Below are positions 1-35,775 of a DNA stretch of 64,000 bases, piece after piece. Below the pieces are notes generated by a model, which saw nothing but the letters and a program-made list of their open reading frames with translations, made no database searches and was not told where the DNA came from. Source of the stretch: Notolepis coatsorum. Its lineage: Eukaryota > Chordata > Actinopteri > Aulopiformes > Paralepididae. How positions within the stretch are numbered: position 1 is the first letter of the stretch; the number at the start of each line of letters is the position of its first letter. Both the position numbers and the translations under genes were made by a program. The stretch lies in assembly GCA_963971535.1 (NCBI GenBank), contig OZ020589.1, positions 68,611,239-68,675,238 of the forward strand, read 5' to 3'.

Positions 1-61
1 CAGTCCCATAGCAAATAGCTTCCTAGGTGTAAGATAGGTCCTATGAATATAATTAAAATGA

Positions 62-540
62 ATTTTCTGGTGATTGGGGGCCCTGAATGCTGGTTACGAC
101 CTATCAGCCATTGGCAATGTGGATGCACCATTCCAGCAAGTCCTTGACCAAGCCACTGCCTTCATCTCAGCCTGTTATGGCATAACAGAGAGCACAGACA
201 AGGCTACTTGTCTGGGGGGGGGGGGGGGATGGGAAAGGACATATGTCTTCACCAAATCTAGCTGCTCTACCTCCAACAAAGGAAGCATTCATTGAAAATG
301 TGAAGAGGGCCCACTTCCAAGCGTACCTCTGGCAAAATCTCATTAAGAATCTGCCACCTGCAATGAACCCAGAGTAATTTGGATGGAAGAAGGACACCTG
401 TAACAGGGCACCACTGATCCCAATCCACCTACCAGAAAATGTAAAACTTGTCCCAGACTACATCCTGAAGATGCCCTGTGTACCTCGAAGAAGTGCAGCT
501 GTAAAGTGCATGGACAATGTCCTGTACATGTTTCAGGGTA
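62..540 (+). pseudogene. Decayed cysteine-rich coding remnant, transposon-associated type
   Basis: Conceptual translation gives ALNAGYDLSAIGNVDAPFQ through FISACYGITESTDKATCL up to a poly-G tract at about 217-229. It resumes in another frame as LAALPPTKEAFIENVKRAH, a stop at 374, then LPENVKLVPDYILKMPC and a Cys/Arg-rich end. The layout resembles a protein of unknown function that I recall as scattered through many animal genomes next to mobile elements (an LPPT block followed by a cysteine-rich tail). Frameshift and stops show it is not functional. The family assignment is from memory only. Confidence 0.45.
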
Positions 541-704
541 GGATGTTCAAGACCCTAATACAGTATGTAACACATCTGCAAGATTTGTCCTTCACACCAG
601 TGAGTGTGCACTTGTTTTATTTAGTTATGGACCAACACAAGGCAAACTTAAGTGTGTGTCGCTGCTTATAACAGGTACAAAAGTTGTTTTACAGGCCTGG
701 CTTG

Positions 705-890
705 AAAGGGTTAATATTAATTTCACATCACCCCTTGTATGAAAAAACATTAGATAATGTAATTTGATGCATTAAATTTATATTCAGCATGCAATATCAT
801 ACATCTCAATTTTTGTGTGATTTGGGCATTTTCGCGCATGAAGGGGTTAATATCTGAAAATTTTACATGTTAATATTAATTTCACATTTG
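705..890. repeat. Short repeat unit shared with 2133-2375
   Basis: A block running from CATCACCCCTTGTATG to GCATGAAGGGGTTAATATC and bordered by GTTAATATTAATTTCACAT. The ends are inverted (CCCCTT / AAGGGG), and TTAA lies at both edges. The same block recurs as about 1.5 tandem copies at 2133-2375. Confidence 0.6.
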
Positions 891-1390
891 TATTTGTATT
901 TATTGGTTTAAAATACAGAGACAGTGCATATTAAGGAACATTTGACTGTAAATATGCCAGTTTAGCCAAGTTGGCTAATTTTCAACTGTAGTCTCTGGGG
1001 CAGGTGACATGAGCACTACAATAATTAAAACATAGTACAATAATTAAAACACAGTAGGAATCAGTATAGGTTACAATACACTAAAATACATTACAATACA
1101 TCACAACCCTTGAGTTAAAATGGTCGCACACTTGACCATCTCTCAACCATGATTTTAAGTTAGTTTTAAATGAAATGTAACTTTGATACTCCCTGAGCCG
1201 TGTTGGCAGACTGTTCCAGGTGTGGGCTGCTCTCAGGGAAAAGGCTGCCTGACTAAAAGCAGACCTCCTGTTTTGGACTACACAGTCCCCTGACTACAGA
1301 CCTGGTCAGCAGATGCTTTCTGTTTTATGAAAGTAGGCCTACAGAGGGGGGGGAGGAGCCAAGCCATGTAGGATTTTATAGGTAAGGCAG
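889..1390 (-). repeat. Dispersed retroelement 3' fragment
   Basis: TTTATTGG followed by AGAGACAGTGCATATTAA and a body ending near the G-run at 1345. The same start (TTTATT..CAGGGACAGTGCACATTAA) recurs at 3676-3790. The orientation is inferred from the AATAAA-like end on the minus strand. The family is not identified. Confidence 0.45.
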
Positions 1391-1399
1391 GCAGGCATG

Positions 1400-1663
1400 G
1401 CTGGCCACCGTAAATGCCCAAAACCCCCACCACCTCCTAATAGACAGTCTCCTCCCCACCGCATGTATATATATTCCCTCCCCGCCATATGTATATTTCT
1501 CTCCCACCCACCCACCCCCTCCTAATGTACAGTCCCCTCCCCATCATATGTATATACTCTGTCAGGATCTAGGGGTAACAGTACTGTATATTTGAATACC
1601 GTTTATGTCACAAATGTATCAGTACTAAATACCTATATGTCCCTATGCCATAAATGTCTATAT
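1400..1663. other. Low-complexity pyrimidine-rich stretch
   Basis: CCTCCCC/CCACC blocks alternate with TATGTATATA. No coding or RNA feature seen. Confidence 0.5.
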
Positions 1664-1802
1664 GAATTGAAAATGGGGGACCCTGATGGAAACAAGACAA
1701 ACGTCTTTCTCAGGTCTGCATCCCCTTAACAATTGTGTGTATTGAGCCGTACTGTATTGTACCCATTCTGCAATCTGTTAAATAAAGTTTTCATTCATTC
1801 AT
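1664..1802 (+). mobile_element. LINE 3' tail, copy 1 (tail family C)
   Basis: Starts GAATTGAAAATGGGGGACCC, continues with GGTCTGCATCCCCTTAACAA, CTGTACTGTA-like and CCATTCTGCAATCTGTTAA, and ends AATAAAG plus (TTCA)n. The same tail occurs at 11614-11754, 28011-28088, 48766-48830 (-), 50139-50272 (-) and 53107-53245. It looks like the 5'-truncated 3' end of one LINE family that inserts at tetranucleotide repeats. Confidence 0.7.
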
Positions 1803-2132
1803 CTTTGAATTTGACGAGATTGTCCCAGCTCAGTAGGTTCTGGTTTGCTATGCTATAACAATGGTGGTGGCCGTTTGTTTTCCTGTCCAGAACTTTCACA
1901 GTCTGATGGTAAACTATACAGATCGTAGTGTTGTACAGGAGGCTTGTGTCCAGCTACTCAGACCGTATGTTAAGTGTGACATAATAATGGCATTAAAATA
2001 CAGTGCTGCTGCTTTTGTTGACAGAGTTTCTGATGTGACGGAAGTTTGATAAGTGAAACTTTGCGTTGTTTACTACCGATTTGATTTGTTTTTTTAAATG
2101 TAAGACTGGAGTCCATTTTTATCCCAAGGTAT
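1803..2132. other. Unassigned sequence
   Basis: No recognisable gene or repeat. Confidence 0.4.
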
Positions 2133-2385
2133 ACATCACCCCTTGTATGATAAAACATCTCTATTTCTGTGTGATTTTGGCATTTTCGGGCATGAAGGGG
2201 TTAATATCTGAAGGTTTTACATGTTAATATTAATTTCACATCACCCCTTGTATGAAAAAACATTAGAGAATGTAATTTGATGCATTTAATTTATATTCAG
2301 CATGCAATTTCATAAATCTCAATTTTTGCGTGATTTTGGCATTTTCGGGCATGAAGGGGTTAATATCTGAAAATGCACAAGGGAT
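2133..2385. repeat. Tandem copies of the CACCCCTTGTATG repeat unit
   Basis: About 1.5 tandem copies of the unit seen at 705-890, with the same GTTAATATTAATTTCACAT spacer. Confidence 0.6.
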
Positions 2386-2511
2386 ATCACCGAGCACCCT
2401 CTTGTATTTTGAAGAAGTACCCCCAAGCTCCAAGAAACTGAACACAAAAAATTTGCAACCGACAAAACAAGGTTCAACCCTATGGCTCCCGGACTATCAT
2501 CCATTCCATTC

Positions 2512-2612
2512 ATTTGCGCTAAGATAGCTTATACCCAGATAGCTTTCTACTGAACACAGAGGAAATTAGTTTCAATCTTGACTCAGGAGAAGACTTAAGC
2601 ACATTTCCCATA
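2512..2612 (-). mobile_element. Half of a fold-back MITE (family of 14212-14519)
   Basis: AGCTTTCTACTGAACACAGAGG, a GACTCAGGAGAAGACTTAAG-like block and CATTTCCCATAA match the outer arm of the complete element at 14212-14519. Only one arm is present. Confidence 0.5.
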
Positions 2613-2828
2613 AATTGGCGTGTTTTAATGTAGTTAAAAAAGACTGGTACCTGAATATATTTTTGCTCTGGTTGATGCCCCAATGATGGAATGGGTATGA
2701 GAACATTTGTCAAAACAAATCTTGCCACCTACGTGCATGTTATATAAGTGTTATTCAAGCTTGACTGAGCTGGAATTCAGAGAAGGAATCTTGATGTACT
2801 GCTGATGGTGACCTGAGAATTTACGACT

Positions 2829-3197
2829 GCAGTCTCGAGTTTCTTTCAAACCCTTCTACAGCACAGGTTTCTTGTGCATAGTTTCATATTTCTCAATGTA
2901 CACATTTAAATGGTTTACTATTAATGAGAAACATACTACATGCTTCACAAGTCAGAAATGCCTTTCATAGCCTACTTTCAAATGGACAGATTTTAAATAG
3001 GCTACTGCCCTCTTTTCTTGGTCCTCCAATCACAACTGTTTCTTCCCTTGGGACAAACTGAAGCAGTATAGTTGTAATTGGAGGATCAAGAAAAGGGGGC
3101 CTGGTTTGAGATGGGTAAATTACATGAAAGTAGGTTATGAAAGGCACTTCTGAATTGTGAAGCATGTATGTAAACTTTGAAAGAAACTTGAGACTGC
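2829..3197. mobile_element. Fold-back element, 369 bp
   Basis: The two halves are inverted copies. Left-arm blocks GAGTTTCTTTCAAA, CATGCTTCACAA, AATGCCTTTCATA and CCTCCAATCACAACT are mirrored in the right arm as TTGTAATTGGAGG, TATGAAAGGCA, TTGTGAAGCATG and TTTGAAAGAAACTTGAGAC. The outer 8 bases GCAGTCTC/GAGACTGC are perfect. A related centre occurs at 31376-31468. Open frames inside it are by-products of the palindrome. Confidence 0.75.
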
Positions 3198-3216
3198 CTA
3201 TACCTTCCCAGAATTT

Positions 3217-3605
3217 CAGGTACCCAGGTGGGGTATCTCCCAGGCCTTTCTGTGTGGAGTTTGCATGTTCTCCCCGTGCTCGCAAGGGTTTCCCCCCCCC
3301 CCCCCCGATAAGATAAACCCAATGGAAAAACATGCACAACAACAGATCGCTAACGCTGTGGCGTCCTTGACGAAGACGGACAGGAGCACTTGGATTGGTC
3401 CCCTGGCACGGTTCACGTTGACGCCTGTCTGCTCCCGGCTGCCCTTGGGGGGAAGGACGACGGGATGGGTTAATCGCAGAGACGAATCGCATCGGCGATC
3501 CTACAGAGACAATACATGCGTGTGTGTTCCGGTGTGTGTGTGTTGAGGATAATTGCATGCCAATTAAAGACCTCTGAGCAGGTCCTGCATTATTATTATT
3601 ATATT
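3217..3605 (+). mobile_element. SINE body without its tRNA head
   Basis: Begins at CAGGTACCCAGGTGGGG and runs to (ATT)n. It is nearly identical to 51775-52168 of the complete SINE, but lacks the tRNA-like 5' part, so it is 5' truncated. A poly-C tract at about 3293-3306 replaces the shorter run of the other copy. Confidence 0.75.
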
Positions 3606-3675
3606 ATTTAAAAACACTTCATTGTTTTTTTAAGTCTATGAATGGCCTTGCTCCTTCCTACAATACTGACATGCT

Positions 3676-3790
3676 TAGGTTTATTTTTTTTACCCAGGGA
3701 CAGTGCACATTAATCAACATCTTTAGTTTTCACATCAATGTAAATGTGCCAGAATTAGCTAATGAGCTAGTTTTCATCTGTAGTTCCTGC
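3676..3790 (-). repeat. Dispersed retroelement 3' fragment, second copy
   Basis: Shares TTTATT..CAGGGACAGTGCACATTAA with 889-1000. It stops next to the reversed SINE piece at 3798-3872. Confidence 0.4.
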
Positions 3791-3797
3791 CTACCAT

Positions 3798-3872
3798 ACA
3801 TGTCTTCATGGTGTGGGAGGAAACCCACGCGAACACGGGGAGAACATGCAAACTCCACACAGAAAGGCCCGC
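3798..3872 (-). mobile_element. SINE fragment, reversed
   Basis: GGGAGAACATGCAAACTCCA and CACAGAAAGGCC are the reverse of the SINE core seen at 3240-3290 and 51810-51870. Confidence 0.6.
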
Positions 3873-4015
3873 TCCTGAATACAGTGGTTAGATCGGCTTA
3901 GATCAAGTCAATGTCTCCTCAATACAGCTTCTGGTGCCTTCAGCCATTATGGTCCTATCTGGAATTATCTACCACACGATCCAAGGTCTGCTGCAACCAT
4001 GTCCTTTTTAAAGGA

Positions 4016-4195
4016 ACATGCCAACATCATGGGAAATTATGATGAAAAAATGCGCTTACCGTCTTCCCCGGAGTCAGATTGGAAGATGGATAACAATTTC
4101 CTCTCAATTACCCGTGTTCAGTAGAAAGCTATCTGGCTTCAAGCTAGCCTAGCTTAGTGGATCACTAGCCTAGTCCAATAACACTTCTTAGGTTT
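4016..4195 (+). mobile_element. Half of a fold-back MITE (family of 14212-14519)
   Basis: CAACATCATGGGAAAT, GTTCAGTAGAAAGCTATC and CAAGCTAGCCTAG match the left arm of 14212-14519. The right arm is missing. Confidence 0.55.
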
Positions 4196-4199
4196 TTAT

Positions 4200-4330
4200 C
4201 TTATATGTATATTGCATTCATCTTATGTAATTTTTTAAGTTTGTCATGCATATTTGTCTATTCTGGAAGTGCATTGAATCTATGCCTGTCATGTGAAATG
4301 TGCTATATCAAATAAACTTGACTTGATATT
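4200..4330 (+). repeat. Retroelement 3' end
   Basis: Ends GTGCTATATCAAATAAACTT plus GACTTGAT, a common form of fish LINE/SINE 3' ends with a poly(A)-signal-like AATAAA. Confidence 0.45.
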
Positions 4331-4639
4331 GTGATGGCGATTCAAAACACAAGGCAAAGTGGTTAAAATTTCAACCTTTATTCCAACAGAACTTCACCCC
4401 ATGGGGATTTACATAATCGATTACAAAGTAGGACCTTGCCAAGTGGCAAGAGAGAAGAGCCTTTACTAAAAGCTCAGTATACAAACAACACCGTAATGAA
4501 AGTCAACATGCATAATTGTACAAAACCAAATACACATGATTGGGATATTATAGAATCCATTACCTACTTCGTTTAAAATTTAGATATACGGTCTTATAAA
4601 ACTAATAATTTGAGCTTTAGACAGGTTTATACAATCTAA

Positions 4640-4850
4640 CTAAAAATGGAAGGAATCTCTGTATGTCTGTCCCGAGAACCCTTCCTCCGACCGACTTCAC
4701 ACTTGGGGGGGGTGTATTGCCGAGAACTCAAGAAAGTGCAGTGACGAGTGTCAAGTTGATTGGACGAGTGGTTCTTGAGAAAGCTGCAAGCAGCAATACC
4801 GGGGGCTAAGCAATCAGCCCGATCCGAGTGGGCACATTTTGAATAGGGTT
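4640..4850 (-). repeat. Dispersed repeat, inverted relative to 33420-33650
   Basis: Shares, in reverse orientation, AAGAACC.CTCATCCGATCAA, CTTCACACT and the end GACAGACATAC..AGATTCCTTCCATTTT with 33420-33650. Family unknown. Confidence 0.5.
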
Positions 4851-4879
4851 GCACTGGTGGAATTGTATTTAATCTCAAA

Positions 4880-5740
4880 TTACCCTGAGAAGATGGTCAC
4901 TTTCACAAACGGATGTGCTGGTGAAGTGTATATTTTGTACAATACTGTAATATTTTGAGCTTCATATTGAGTTGAGATTTCTACATCATTTTGACCAAAT
5001 ACCATATAGAAATGCAACACATTCATGCCCTAATGTGATCATTTGTACATTTACTAGGGAAAATATTGCTAACTTGTGGACAGTGAGGATTGCTGGGACA
5101 TTTTCAGAGGGCTGTTTTTCCGTAATGTGCAGAGACGTGACAACAAGATAGATGTGCTGGTGAAGTGACAACAAGAAAGGCAGTGTTACTCTTTGATATT
5201 GCTTTTATGCATTGAAGTATGTAACATTCTTTAACATCCTATTTCTAGAGCCCACATTTCTTTCTCCTACAGCAATGACCTGACCCAAATTAATCTGTGG
5301 CGAGAAGTTTAAAATATGACCAAAAGTGAATTCCTCTTACATTCAGTATTTGATACAATAATTCTTCTAAAATTCTTTGACTACTGTTACTGTATATAAT
5401 GCATAACGGTGAGGCTTTAATAAAACAGTGTGTTGTATATATATATACACTTTATATAGGGTAAGGCTGTACAGTACAAGAATATAATACAGGTAACAAA
5501 TCACATTATCACACATGTATAAAAAGATGCATGCGATTTTTTTTCTGTATAGGTCATCTTGTCTTGTAACAATTTGTTCTGTGCAGTTAGTCTATGGAAA
5601 ACAACATTTGCCATCAACATTTGCCATTCGTATGCCATGGATGGAGGTAAAAATCTTAGGCTGAACTGGACTCTTTCTAAAGCCAACATTTCCACTCCAT
5701 ACTTTTCAATGAGGTATTTGAAACGTAGTAGATAGATCAT
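4880..5740. other. Unassigned intergenic sequence
   Basis: AT-rich with a short TA run near 5437-5450. No gene or RNA supported. Confidence 0.4.
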
Positions 5741-5749
5741 AAACCCATT

Positions 5750-5800
5750 CATAGAATTTCCCCAAAGGGATCAATAAAGGAATATCTTATCTTATCGTTG
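5750..5800 (+). repeat. LINE/SINE 3' tail
   Basis: CCCCAAAGGGATCAATAAAG plus (ATCTT)n, the same style of 3' end as at 61720-61760. Confidence 0.45.
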
Positions 5801-6189
5801 TTCAGCGATAAGTGTCGACATTTGAGAGTGAAAACCTATTTCCAATGAAATGGAAGGAAATCATACAGTAGAGGAAACCCATCTCCGCGTGTCATTCATA
5901 CTTAGGAGTCTCTCTGTACACCAATCTACTACTCGGTACGAAAAAACAAAAACATAAATAACCTCAAGGCTCAGGAACAAACAATGAGCCTCTTGTAAAC
6001 TAGAGATTTGCATATATAACCATAGAAAAAAACTATACTGTACAAAATCATTTACAAAATTGAGAAAGGCGTTGTTTATATCTATCTTTTCCAGATTGGG
6101 GGGGGGGGGGGGGGTGGAGGAGGAATTGGAAGGAAGGAAAAGAGGGAGATGTCTGGCATTCTTTTCTCTGTGCAGTTGTAGCAAATTGT

Positions 6190-7071
6190 TATATTTATTT
6201 ATTTATCGCGCAAACAAACGGCAGCCTTTCACTCGAGCCCAACCCATGGGGGGGGGGGGGGGATTACTCCCTGCGATAATTGCAACGTGGCAGTAGCCGG
6301 AGGGACCGTGCTGGCAGGGAACACAGGCTCCTCGCTGCCGGTTGTTCACAATAAAAACAGAGACAATTAAATAGTCAAGAAAAAGAGAAAGATAATGAGT
6401 GGATATAAAGCCTGAAATGGTGTTTGTGTCACTTCAGTCCAAGTGTTTGTGGTTGCTGCTGTGTGGTTTTCATTATTGCTTGCATTTTTCCCCCTCCATG
6501 TTGCCGTTTCTACTGGGTTCGATTTGTTCTTGTTTCTCTTGCGTGAAGGATAACCCAAGTCACGAGAACGACTGTTGAGATGACCTTAACGCTGTCGGGC
6601 TGATTATGTTTGCAGATTTAGGGATTCACATTGAGAGAGAGTAGTTACCATTCTAAAAACACGATTGCAGCACAGCGTTGTGAGACCTGCCTCGTGAGCC
6701 CCCAGGTAGAGGTGGTTAATGTTTATTCACAGAGGGATTATGAAGATGGCTTGTTGTATTCCATGTTCTGTTCGAGTGTGGTTAAACAAGCCTCTTTACT
6801 CCCTTTAAACAATAACAAAAAACCCAACAAAAATAATATTAATAATAATGGTAATAATAATAAACACAAACACTGTTTTGTTGAGTTGGTAACTTTCCTT
6901 TTTAACTAAGGGTTTTACAGCATCTCTGTACGGCCGGTTTGACTCATTCGAGATGGATTCCATGCCTTTGGGTGTGGTGCTTATCCTTCTCCAACCTTTG
7001 CTGCTGTTCCCTCCCTCACAGACGGACAAACCTGTTGGTCTCCAGCGCCCCTCCTCTCTCATTGGTTCTCC
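6190..7071 (-). other. Probable 3' untranslated region of the slc5a7-like gene
   Basis: The sequence downstream of the stop has no splice or coding signal. AATAAA signals on the minus strand occur at 6722-6727 and, overlapping twice, at 6194-6203; which one is used cannot be told. Two poly-G/C tracts lie near 6098-6113 and 6250-6262. Confidence 0.35.
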
Positions 7072-31198
<24,127 letters not shown>

Positions 31199-31406
31199 GG
31201 CTGAACTCTTTCTTCTCACCAACCAAAGCTATAGACTGATTACCTGCTGGGAGGAGAGAGTAATGTTGGGGTTGGGGGGTGGAGTGGGAAAGGTGGGGTT
31301 GGGCGTAAAGAGAGAAAGAGAGAAAAGTCAATAATGTTGTCCACAGCCGTAGAAAAGACAATTACCTATCTCAAACTCCGTCCTCTTTTCTTGATCCTCC
31401 AATCAC

Positions 31407-31466
31407 AACTGTTGCTTCCCTCAGACAAACAAAGTGAGCTACATTTGTCTGAGGGAAGCAACAGTT
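31407..31466. repeat. Perfect 23-bp hairpin
   Basis: AACTGTTGCTTCCCTCAGAC (plus AAA) at 31407-31429 pairs perfectly with 31444-31466 across a 14-base loop. It lies about 160 bp upstream of coding exon 1 of the slc5a7-like gene and is related to the centre of the fold-back at 2829-3197. Confidence 0.85.
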
Positions 31467-31470
31467 ATGA

Positions 31471-33180
<1,710 letters not shown>

Positions 33181-33419
33181 ATTTAAAGGTAGAACCGGTA
33201 ATGCCATGAAAACGGCGATCTCTTGGCAACAGAGGTCCGCTTGGTATTGCTCGTCGTTTATTTTTTTTTATATTTATATGACTGGAGATGTCACTAAGTA
33301 ACTCCGTAACTCACTTACCCACTCACAGTTAGCCGCTTTGCTACTAGTGGCGGCTCACAGGAAATTAGTTTAGCATCTATGACACTGTATCCTTGTTTGT
33401 TTTGGTGTGACTGGTGCAG

Positions 33420-33650
33420 TGCCACACTCAAAACGTGCCCTGCTCGGAGCAGGCCGGTGGCTTGGCCCCTCGGTATAGTCACTTTCTCAAGAACCGCTCA
33501 TCCGATCAACTTCACACTCAACGCCACACTTCCTCGGGTCCACAGCAACACACCCGCCAATAGTGAAGTCGGTCGGATGAGCGGTTCTCAGAGAAAACCG
33601 AAGGACAGACATACAGGCAGACAGACAAAGATTCCTTCCATTTTAGTTAG
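33420..33650 (+). repeat. Dispersed repeat, partner of 4640-4850
   Basis: Contains CTCAAGAACCGCTCATCCGA and its own inverse GGTCGGATGAGCGGTTCT, ending in GACAGACAAAGATTCC. It matches 4640-4850 in reverse. Confidence 0.5.
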
Positions 33651-33734
33651 ACATGTGGGTCGGAGTTGAGTGGGGATAAGGGGAGGAGATGCTATTCTGG
33701 CCGCACATGAAAGCTCTGCCGAGAGAGGACTGGC

Positions 33735-33823
33735 GAAATTCACAGTATATTAAGTTACTATATAGCTATGTATAGTTACTTTATATATATATATATATGA
33801 CGTAACTTATTAAACTGTGAATT
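33735..33823. repeat. Short inverted repeat around a TA run
   Basis: GAAATTCACAGTATATTAAG at the left pairs with CTTATTAAACTGTGAATTTC at the right, with (TA)n between. Confidence 0.6.
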
Positions 33824-34432
33824 TCCCCAGACCTCAACCCCTCACTATCAGTACAACCTTTGGTTCTTTTGTGGTGGCCACTACTAGACCGATTAAAAGC
33901 ATCAGCCCCAAGAAAGGAGCTACTGTATAGAAAACGACACGGTCAGCTACATGACTGCAAGTTAAGCAGAGTCCCATGTATCAAATCACCTCCAAATGCC
34001 TCATAGTCCTTATACTGGAGAGACGAGATCCATTCCCACCCTGAAGTGAAACGAATAACAGCAGCTGAAACCAAAGGCTCCTTATGATTTGTGAGGGCTA
34101 TGCCGCTTTTGCTGATACGCAGCCCACGAGGGAACAGATCCAGACATACTGGAATGCACTACTCCTTTAATGTAACCTACTAACCTACTTACGTAACTTT
34201 TAAATATCGTTTACGACCTTGTTAGTTGTCTCTTGATATACAGAGAGGGGGGTACAGTCAGACCTGTGGGGTTGAATTCCACAGCTCATGTAACTTTGTT
34301 GAGGACCAATTATTTTCCAATGGATTTCAGTGATGGATGATGCTAACGAATAAAAGGAAATGTCGCCATAGCGTTCATTTAATTTCTCACATTCATCAAC
34401 AAGGCCTTTTAAATTGTCACTTGTCTCTCTAC

Positions 34433-35775
34433 TAGGGATGGATACCGAATCCGGTACTTAAGGGTATCGACCGAATCACGTCGGTACTACAGAGTACCGA
34501 TTCACGTGAGATCCACCGGTGCAAGTGATAGTCTCCTCCCTCCCAGACCGACGGTAGGGGATAGAGTGCGCAATGACCAGGAAGGGGATTGGGAATTGGG
34601 ACTAACATTGGGATGGGAGAAAAACGGAAAATGAAGGGGGGAAAAAGATTCTGTGTATATATATATATATATTAACACTTTCGCAGCCAACCACGTATAT
34701 ATACGCTATTGGGCGCCAACGGTTAACGGCCAAAAACGTTTTTGGATCGTTTCCCCTTTTTTTCGATTTTAATATCCTATTCAATGTCAGGGACCTGTAT
34801 GTTGCCGTTAAAAGGCACACAGGGACTCCGAAGGTGCAGTAACGGCCAGATCCTGCTAATAGGCAGTATCGAGAGTGCAGTAAAGCCTGTTCCAGAACGG
34901 GTGCTACGTTTAAACCGCTCCGGATGGACATTTCTAGTAATGGGAAACCTAGGGCTTTACCCGATCGCATTGAATCGTTTTCGGGAACCCCGATCCATAT
35001 GTTGTGGTGGGTTATATCGTGGACCAGATGGACATAGGATGGACCAGATGGCGATTAAATAATTGGAATATTCTTTTTGGAATACCACCGACCACAGGTA
35101 AGGACAATCTGACGTAAATTTCAGCTTGATCGTACAAGGTTATCATACCAGATGGCGATTAAATAATTGGAATATTCTTTTTGGAATACCACGACCACAG
35201 GTAAGGACAATCTGACGTAAATTTCAGCTTGATCGTGCAAGGTTATCATCGGCGTGTGTTGTGGTAATAACGAATGACGTTACTGGCAATCAAATAATCA
35301 GAAACAACCCCCCCCCCCCCCTTTCATGCATTCATGATGAAACATTAGATTTGATTTGGAAATAGTAGCGTGTCCAGGGACGAAACGCCAATGGTTTTAG
35401 TAGAATTCACGTTGCGCCCTATAGCCAGCCTCCCAGGAATTAGCCTGGATCATTCCGAAATTATACTTATATTCACCACAGGAAGATAGTTACTGTCAAA
35501 TGACCATGGTATTGTATCCATAGCTATAATATAAAATAGATTTAGCTCTACAAACAAGGTGACGCAACCTGGCCCAGCTACAGCTAGATGGGGAAATCGA
35601 ATGGCCACGAATGTGTTAACAAATTGTTCTAAATAAATAATAATGATAATAAATAATTAGAAGTTTGGAATTTTTTTTTTTACAACTGAGGTAGGTAGAT
35701 AAACATTTTAGAGACTAAAGTACCGAAAAATGGTACCATTGGGTACCGGTATCGATTCACAGGTACCCAACCCTA
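34433..35775. mobile_element. hAT-like element holding TTAA element C
   Basis: Ends TAGGGATGGATACCGAAT / GGTACCCAACCCTA with GGTACC-rich interiors on both sides (GTATCGACCGAAT, TACCGGTATCGATTC). The 8-bp flanks agree at about six of eight positions. Element C (34676-35615) interrupts it. Confidence 0.6.
34676..35615. mobile_element. TTAA-target element C, 940 bp
   Basis: TTAA at 34672-34675 and 35616-35619. Ends CACTTTCGCAGCCAACC / GGCCACGAATGTG. Shares ATCCATAGCTATAATATA (35516-35533) and other blocks with element A. Contains a direct duplication of about 105 bp (35042-35147 and 35148-35250). Confidence 0.82.

Noticed and set aside
2965..3558. 197-codon minus-strand frame
   Set aside because: Spans a fold-back arm, a poly-C tract and SINE sequence; no coding signature.
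31199..31222. N-terminal extension of the transporter upstream of the ATG at 31198
   Set aside because: It would start at TTG. Homology to CHT1 begins at the ATG, which has a good Kozak context.
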